Source: Acidobacteriota bacterium | Lineage (GTDB): Bacteria; Acidobacteriota; Terriglobia; UBA7540 | Assembly (NCBI GenBank): GCA_021780055.1 | Contig: JAJXZM010000241.1 | Span: 1 to 9,739, forward strand | Direction: 5' to 3' | Length of the DNA: 9,739 nucleotides | The notes under the pieces: model-generated | Seen by the model: only the letters and a program-made list of their open reading frames with translations | Databases searched by the model: none | Told to the model about the DNA's origin: nothing | Translations under genes and position numbers: made by a program | In this document: positions 6,416 through 9,739 of the stretch, piece by piece | Numbering within the stretch: position 1 is the first letter of the stretch | How the letters are laid out: every line of letters begins with the position of its first letter

Positions 6416-6647
6416 AAGCCCGCACGTTTGGTCAGCGAAGCAATGACTCGAGTGGCATTCTCCTTTCGTTTTGGCGGCACGTTGGTTTGTCTATGTCACA
6501 CGAGTCGAGGCCACCATGCTCGATTGAATCCCACTGGCGCAGGACTGGGATTGATATCGAAAAACGCGGCGGATTTGTTACCACGGTTACTGAAAAGGCT
6601 TTGAAGGATACTTCCCCTTCCCGGGTTCTGTCCCTCATCAGTAACAA

Positions 6648-6672
6648 CATAAGTGTAAGGGTGGTACTTATG
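6648..6672. repeat. Perfect 7-bp inverted repeat, operator-like
   Basis: CATAAGT (6648-6654) and ACTTATG (6666-6672) are exact reverse complements, with 11 bases between and half-site centres 18 bases apart. This is a spacing seen for dimeric regulators, but no regulator gene is present and the role is unproven. Confidence 0.4.
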
Positions 6673-6699
6673 GACTAGTTAGTCAAGGAACCCCGGTAG

Positions 6700-6716
6700 T
6701 AGAACTTTAGTGCCAT
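6700..6716. repeat. 17-bp sequence shared with 8054-8070 (copy 1)
   Basis: TAGAACTTTAGTGCCAT here matches TAGAACTTTAGTACCAT at 8054-8070 at 16 of 17 positions, in the same orientation. The flanks do not match. Both copies lie in non-coding DNA before a plus-strand gene (344 and 28 bases before the first ribosome-bound start). Confidence 0.5.
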
Positions 6717-6999
6717 GCGCGCCGCGCGCCCGTCTAGGCTTGGTAGCACAAGGTGACCCGTGTCAAGGCAAGCAAGACTCTTGGTAAATTGACTCGTGGT
6801 TATCAAAGAGTTACCATTAGGCTACTGGCCGCCTTCGTCTGGGGCAACGACGATGGATGGTGGATCTTTAAGGACACCGCGAGGTGCGTCACAACTATCG
6901 CCAAGGCACCCCGCCGATGCTGTGTTCTCGTTTGTTTTGCAGGGGTTAACTCATAAGCTGACATAATCCCTGATGCCTCTAAAAAACGAGCCAGGGCGC

Positions 7000-7018
7000 A
7001 GCGCCATGCCCGGGCGCT
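7000..7018 (+). repeat. GC-rich hairpin in the leader of the TlpA-like gene
   Basis: AGCGCC (7000-7005) pairs perfectly with GGCGCT (7013-7018) around a 7-base loop. It ends 13 bases before the AAGGAG of the next gene, so in mRNA it could influence ribosome access. A CATAAT at 6962-6967 could be a -10 box, but no -35 is seen. Confidence 0.4.
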
Positions 7019-7031
7019 TCCATAATCATTG

Positions 7032-7037
7032 AAGGAG
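7032..7037 (+). promoter_or_regulatory. Ribosome binding site AAGGAG
   Basis: AAGGAG is 6 bases before the GTG at 7044 and supports that non-ATG start for the thioredoxin-like protein. Confidence 0.75.
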
Positions 7038-7043
7038 TAGGCC

Positions 7044-7670
7044 GTGGACAATGCCACCGTGAGGAAACTAGAAAGCTTCCAGAGCAGCCGGTTTCCGGCC
7101 CATCGTCCGAGAGCCCTTGGGGTTATTAATCCTTCGAGCGTCCATATCGGGCGTTTGAAACTTTTCCGTTTGCTCGCCGCCGTTGCAATTTTTCTTTCCG
7201 CAGGCCAGGACCTGATGTTGGCCGCTTCTCAGAGTTCCTGGGCGCCGAAGACTCCCGATTTTTCAATAAGGGCCAACGACGGCCAGACCTATTCCCCGGA
7301 TTACTTGAAGGGTAACGTAGTTCTGCTTTACTTTTGGGCGACATGGTGCCCGTATTGCCGCAGAGCGGTGCCCCATATGAACGACCTTGCCAATGAATAC
7401 GCCAACGCGTCTTTCACGATCATCGGCATCTGCGGCAGTAAAGACACCGACAGCTGGCACACATACATTAACGATCATCGAATGGATTGGCCGCAGTACT
7501 TCGACGTAAATCTCAGGATGGCGCATCTGTTCGGAGCCAGAGGCGTGCCTAACTTTTTCCTGATTGACAAGAATGGGTATGTTGTTTATCACCAGGTCGG
7601 TTGGGACGATTCAATGCCGAACGAACTGGAAAAGGTGATTGATAGAGCACTGGACGAACCCAGCCAGTAG
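7044..7670 (+). CDS. TlpA/ResA-like thioredoxin-fold protein, exported or membrane-anchored
   Basis: A 208-residue protein with an N-terminal hydrophobic segment (LFRLLAAVAIFLSA, about residues 40-53) and then a thioredoxin domain from about 67. The active site is WATWCPYC (98-105), with redox cysteines C102 and C105; the cis-proline motif is GVPNFFLID (167-175). TlpA/ResA proteins work outside the cytoplasm, reducing or oxidising cysteines, for example in cytochrome c maturation. Cleavage after the MLAA at 58-61 is possible; otherwise the helix is an anchor. The GTG start has AAGGAG 6 bases upstream, which gives an unusually long 35-40 residue polar, arginine-containing region before the helix. 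No cytochrome or membrane electron-donor (CcdA/DsbD) gene is near, so its partner is unknown. C130 (IGICGSKD) is an extra cysteine. Confidence 0.85.
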   Translation: MDNATVRKLESFQSSRFPAHRPRALGVINPSSVHIGRLKLFRLLAAVAIFLSAGQDLMLAASQSSWAPKTPDFSIRANDGQTYSPDYLKGNVVLLYFWATWCPYCRRAVPHMNDLANEYANASFTIIGICGSKDTDSWHTYINDHRMDWPQYFDVNLRMAHLFGARGVPNFFLIDKNGYVVYHQVGWDDSMPNELEKVIDRALDEPSQ

Positions 7671-7775
7671 TGCGTCGCGCAACCCATTTCTCATGTATGG
7701 CTTCCCACCTGTAACTGAATACGGTTTGCGCGGGATGGTGTCGTCGAAGCAAAAGCGCCTAACCGAGCACAGTCC

Positions 7776-7868
7776 ATGGGAGTACATGCAAGTGGCCAGG
7801 ACGTTTCCTATCTCGCAATCCTCCTAATCGGAGCAATCCTTGCGTTTGTGGGTCTTACCGCTTTTTAG
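7776..7868 (+). CDS. Possible 30-residue single-helix membrane peptide
   Basis: ATG at 7776 opens a 30-codon frame that ends at TAG 7866-7868. After MGVHASGQDV the rest is one uninterrupted hydrophobic segment (SYLAILLIGAILAFVGLTAF, residues 11-30) that runs to the C-terminus. A 20-residue stretch this apolar, ending at the stop, resembles known small membrane proteins. Against it, no Shine-Dalgarno is visible before the ATG, and the frame is short enough to arise by chance. It lies 105 bases after the TlpA-like gene on the same strand. No family is recognised. Confidence 0.3.
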   Translation: MGVHASGQDVSYLAILLIGAILAFVGLTAF

Positions 7869-7913
7869 CCTTTAAGAATTTACCGTAGGATTATTGGCCG
7901 GGCTTGGCTTGTG

Positions 7914-7927
7914 GACTCTATAGAGTC
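7914..7927. repeat. 14-bp perfect palindrome
   Basis: GACTCTATAGAGTC reads the same on both strands. One such palindrome is not unexpected in a window of this size, so a regulatory role is only a possibility. Confidence 0.35.
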
Positions 7928-8039
7928 GCGGGACAATGCTTTGCGGCGACGATTCGCGGGAGCTGCGATATGAGCAGTTGGACGTGCAGCGCCTAAGGCA
8001 GGGGTTAAGGGTTTGTCCGAGCTCATGAAATGATCGGAG

Positions 8040-8052
8040 GTGCAGACTGCAC
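8040..8052. repeat. 13-bp inverted repeat, operator-like
   Basis: GTGCAG (8040-8045) and CTGCAC (8047-8052) are perfect reverse complements around a single A. It lies 45 bases before the ATG at 8098 and directly before the 17-bp shared sequence, a usual place for a regulator site. Confidence 0.4.
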
Positions 8053-8053
8053 T

Positions 8054-8070
8054 TAGAACTTTAGTACCAT
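8054..8070. repeat. 17-bp sequence shared with 6700-6716 (copy 2)
   Basis: TAGAACTTTAGTACCAT differs from the copy at 6700-6716 by one base. It sits 27 bases before an AGGAAG-led ATG at 8098, so it could be a promoter element recognised by an alternative sigma factor or a regulator; its sequence does not match a sigma70 box pair. Confidence 0.5.
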
Positions 8071-8086
8071 TGTTGTGTTAATAACC

Positions 8087-8106
8087 AGGAAGTTATCATG
8101 GCCTAG
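8087..8106 (+). promoter_or_regulatory. Ribosome site with a two-codon frame (ATG GCC TAG) before the next gene
   Basis: AGGAAG (8087-8092) is 5 bases before ATG 8098, which is followed by GCC and TAG (8104-8106). This ATG is in the same frame as the gene called at 8119, seven codons further on. Either the ancestral start has been cut off by an amber codon, or the mini-frame delivers ribosomes that restart at 8119. Confidence 0.5.
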
Positions 8107-8118
8107 ATTGATCGCCGG

Positions 8119-8559
8119 ATGGAGGGGAATGGCAGGCGTCCAATGCACGTTGGTGAAAGGCATGTCCTGACTATTGAAGACCGCCCCCTTATCCTGAAGG
8201 CTCTGAATACGCTTTCGACGGGGCTTGGCTCCCAGGGCGAAGAAACTCTCAGAACCCTCAAGAGGCTTGAGGAATTCGTGAAGGAGGGTTGCGGAGGCCT
8301 GATTCTGAAGCTGGATACCATAGAAGAATTGCTGGGGGGAACTCCCCAAGGGATTAGAAACCTTCAAGCTAGTCTTATCGGGGGAGTCCTGGTCGTAACG
8401 TGTCAAGTCACGTCACGGGAGGCCCTTCGAATTAAACTCCTTACCCGTCGGCAGTCCCTTCCAAAGCATCTGATTTCAAATTTTGATGCCTTATTCTCGT
8501 CCGCCGCCGCGAGATTAAAAACTGCCATTTCGCGTATGGGCAACCCAAAGCCGAACTAA
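8119..8559 (+). CDS. Hypothetical protein of 146 residues, upstream of bactofilin
   Basis: I do not recognise this protein. It is soluble by appearance, with no signal peptide or membrane helix. The N-terminal half looks helical and charged (EETLRTLKRLEEFVKEG, 41-57). A more hydrophobic middle (LIGGVLVVTCQVTS, 86-99) looks like beta strands, and the C-terminal part is basic (IKLLTRRQSLPKH, 104-116; final KTAISRMGNPKPN). ATG 8119 has no good ribosome site; ATG 8143 (MHVGERHV) is an alternative, and the best-placed site serves ATG 8098, which is separated from this frame by a TAG. The gene is 79 bases before the bactofilin on the same strand, with no terminator between, so they may be co-transcribed. 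The open frame is fairly long and codon use looks normal, which supports a real gene, possibly with a damaged start. Confidence 0.6.
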   Translation: MEGNGRRPMHVGERHVLTIEDRPLILKALNTLSTGLGSQGEETLRTLKRLEEFVKEGCGGLILKLDTIEELLGGTPQGIRNLQASLIGGVLVVTCQVTSREALRIKLLTRRQSLPKHLISNFDALFSSAAARLKTAISRMGNPKPN

Positions 8560-8596
8560 GGGGCAACTGGACCCAGTTCATGCTCGTTAGAGAGAA

Positions 8597-8609
8597 GGAA
8601 AGACTTTCC
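8597..8609. repeat. 13-bp inverted repeat before the bactofilin gene
   Basis: GGAAAG (8597-8602) and CTTTCC (8604-8609) are perfect reverse complements around a single A, 29 bases before the bactofilin ATG. Its 6-1-6 form and central AGACT are the same as in the repeat at 8040-8052. Confidence 0.4.
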
Positions 8610-8627
8610 CTCAAGTAATTGTTTTAC

Positions 8628-8633
8628 AGGAGG
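8628..8633 (+). promoter_or_regulatory. Consensus ribosome binding site AGGAGG
   Basis: A perfect AGGAGG 5 bases before the ATG at 8639, implying efficient translation of the bactofilin. Confidence 0.85.
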
Positions 8634-8638
8634 CTTTT

Positions 8639-9091
8639 ATGGGCATTAATTTTATAAGACGGCAAACCCGGCACGGTCTGCGCACAATACCTAACGAGGA
8701 AATCGTTGCCTTGCTCGAACCGGGAATCAAATTTGAGGGCAAAATAAAGGCTGCCTCCGGAATGGTCCGCGTGAACTGCCAGTTCAAAGGCACGATTTGT
8801 TCGACGGGAACGGTTATTGTGGCCAGCCAGGGAGACATCGAAGCCGATATCGAGGCGTTGCAAATCAGCATAGCCGGCAAAGTGAAAGGAAACATCCGGG
8901 CCTCGAGTCAACTCGAAATCAAGGAACATGGGATACTCCTGGGTGATGTTGAAACCCCTTCATTGAAAGTTGAACTCGGCGCATACTTCACCGGCCACTG
9001 TGACATGCCCACTCACGGGCTCGAAAAAATGGCCCAGGCGGAAGTTGTTTCAGATGAGAGCGAGCACGACTCTCGTCTCCATACACGCTGA
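8639..9091 (+). CDS. Bactofilin (polymer-forming cytoskeletal protein)
   Basis: A 150-residue protein with the bactofilin (DUF583) core at about residues 28-120. The core opens LLEPGIKFEGKI (25-36) and continues in short beta-helix rungs spaced by glycines: FKGTICSTGTVIVASQGDIEADI, IAGKVKGNIRASSQLEIKEHGILLGDVETP, and AYFTGHCDMPTHG at the end. Bactofilins polymerise without nucleotides into filaments at the inner face of the membrane and take part in cell shape, stalk or pole formation and chromosome positioning. Flanks are as usual for the family: a short basic N-tail (MGINFIRRQTRHGLRTIP), which may aid membrane binding, and an acidic, unstructured C-tail (EVVSDESEHDSRLHTR). The start is fixed by AGGAGG. 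It follows the unknown 146-residue gene. No M23 peptidase, a common partner of bactofilins, is seen here. Confidence 0.85.
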   Translation: MGINFIRRQTRHGLRTIPNEEIVALLEPGIKFEGKIKAASGMVRVNCQFKGTICSTGTVIVASQGDIEADIEALQISIAGKVKGNIRASSQLEIKEHGILLGDVETPSLKVELGAYFTGHCDMPTHGLEKMAQAEVVSDESEHDSRLHTR

Positions 9092-9293
9092 GAAGTACGC
9101 TTGCCTGGCTTGCCGGCACCACGAATTGAGGCAGCCGGGGTCAAAATCTTCACCATTTCTTGAAGACAATCGGTCTTATCCGATCGTTGCCGAGTCTTGA
9201 GTGCAGAGATGTGACACGGCCACCGCTTCAGGGTCCACACCGATCCACAATCTCCAAACTCCATATCCGCAAGCTGCTAGAATATTAACGACC
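9092..9293. other. Gap between bactofilin and metallo-hydrolase genes
   Basis: No gene is seen. TCTTCA (9147-9152) and TGAAGA (9161-9166) form a 6-bp stem without a T run. TAGAAT (9278-9283) could be a -10 box for the next gene, but no -35 was found. Confidence 0.4.
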
Positions 9294-9739
9294 ATGATTC
9301 ATGAAATTCTTCCGGTCGGCATGCTCGCGTGCAACTGCTCGGTGGTAGCCGACGACGAAACCAAAGAAGCGATTGTGATCGATCCCGGCGACGAGGTCGA
9401 GCGCGTGCAGAAAATCCTGAAGCGGCACGACCTGAAGGTGCGCTACATCATCGCCACTCACGCCCACATTGACCACGTGGGCGGATTGAAGAAACTCCAC
9501 GATTCCACGGGCGCTCCCGTCCTGATGCACGAAGCCGATATGCCGCTCTACGAGAACCTGGCCGGGCAGGCCGCCTGGCTGGGCGTCGAGACTCCAGGCA
9601 TGGTGGAAGTCGTCCAGTTTCTGAAGGAAGGCGACCGGCTGCAATGGGGATCGCTCTCACTTGAAGTTCTCCACACGCCGGGTCATTCGCCCGGCAGTCT
9701 CTCACTCCACCTTCCCGGAGAGGACGCGCGTATTTTTGC
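9294..9739 (+). CDS. Metallo-beta-lactamase-fold hydrolase, glyoxalase II-like (partial, right edge)
   Basis: The first 148 residues of an MBL-fold protein, open to the window end. Zinc ligands are in place: the HxHxDH motif as THAHIDHVGG (55-64, H56, H58, D60, H61) and H131 in LHTPGHSPGS (126-135). VIDPGDE (28-34) is the usual early strand and turn. The spacing and the N-terminus MIHEILPVGMLACNCSVV resemble small hydroxyacylglutathione-hydrolase-like proteins that cleave thioesters, but this subfamily is broad and many members have other or unknown substrates. The start ATG at 9294 was chosen because it gives the usual short N-terminus; no Shine-Dalgarno is visible, and a TAGAAT just 10 bases before it would imply a very short leader. 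The remaining metal ligands and the C-terminus lie outside the window. Base composition appears richer in GC than in the preceding genes. Confidence 0.88.
   Translation, partial: MIHEILPVGMLACNCSVVADDETKEAIVIDPGDEVERVQKILKRHDLKVRYIIATHAHIDHVGGLKKLHDSTGAPVLMHEADMPLYENLAGQAAWLGVETPGMVEVVQFLKEGDRLQWGSLSLEVLHTPGHSPGSLSLHLPGEDARIF

Larger units (their letters stand above)
6385..7043. other. 659-base gap without a convincing gene, between divergent genes
   Basis: This stretch separates the coiled-coil gene from the TlpA-like gene, so it should hold both promoters. Short open frames exist on both strands (for example 6753-6956 plus and 6432-6650 minus), but none has a good ribosome site or recognisable protein. 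It contains inverted repeats at 6386-6415, 6648-6672 and 7000-7018 and one copy of a 17-bp sequence that recurs at 8054-8070. No near-consensus promoter was found on either strand. Confidence 0.6.
7671..8097. other. Gap of 427 bases, mostly without recognised genes
   Basis: The only coding candidate is a 30-codon frame at 7776-7868. Other contents are a 14-bp perfect palindrome (7914-7927), a 13-bp inverted repeat (8040-8052) and the second copy of the 17-bp shared sequence (8054-8070). No clear terminator follows the TlpA-like gene and no strong promoter was found. Confidence 0.55.

Noticed and set aside
5903..6604. 233-codon plus-strand frame
   Set aside because: It is antisense to the N-terminal half of the coiled-coil gene, has an implausible Ser/Arg/Pro-rich composition and no ribosome site.
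6753..6956. 67-codon plus-strand frame from GTG
   Set aside because: No Shine-Dalgarno, odd composition with clustered Cys and Trp, and no recognised similarity; kept only as part of the gene-poor gap.

Overview
The window looks like a stretch of chromosome from a GC-moderate, Gram-negative-type environmental bacterium. The gene styles (XdhC with a MobA-like partner, a bactofilin, a DCoH-type dehydratase, structural-zinc-only MDR oxidoreductase) and the CGCAAAG-type repeats would fit Acidobacteriota or a similar soil lineage. That assignment is by resemblance only; there is no rRNA or marker gene to prove it. No mobile-element gene, CRISPR array or RNA gene was recognised.

Left part (1-4270), ordinary metabolic genes on both strands. 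The C-terminal end of an unidentified membrane protein finishes at 143 and is followed by a possible terminator. Convergent to it, on the minus strand, are an XdhC/CoxI family protein and a MobA/MocA-like nucleotidyltransferase that overlap by ATGA; both families act in molybdenum-cofactor handling and maturation of molybdenum hydroxylases. A plus-strand quinone-oxidoreductase-like MDR protein follows, bracketed by copies of a 23-bp CGCAAAG repeat (an inverted pair upstream, a single copy downstream). Then, on the minus strand, come a four-helix CopD-like membrane protein and a pterin-4a-carbinolamine dehydratase whose start is fixed by a near-consensus sigma70 promoter and a good Shine-Dalgarno sequence.

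Middle part (4270-9091), the unusual section. A 704-codon minus-strand gene encodes a long, almost entirely helical protein with seven tandem repeats of 64-67 residues plus a degenerate eighth. It is separated by about 660 bases without a convincing gene from a plus-strand set: a secreted or membrane-anchored TlpA/ResA-like thioredoxin, a possible 30-residue single-helix membrane peptide, an unrecognised 146-residue protein whose apparent ribosome-bound start runs into an in-frame amber codon at codon 3, and a bactofilin. Gaps here contain several perfect short inverted repeats and a 17-bp sequence that occurs twice. A tandem-repeat filament-like protein close to a bactofilin suggests a cell-envelope or cytoskeletal role, but this is inference from proximity alone.

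Right end (9294-9739): the first 148 codons of a metallo-beta-lactamase-fold hydrolase of the glyoxalase II-like type, cut by the window edge.
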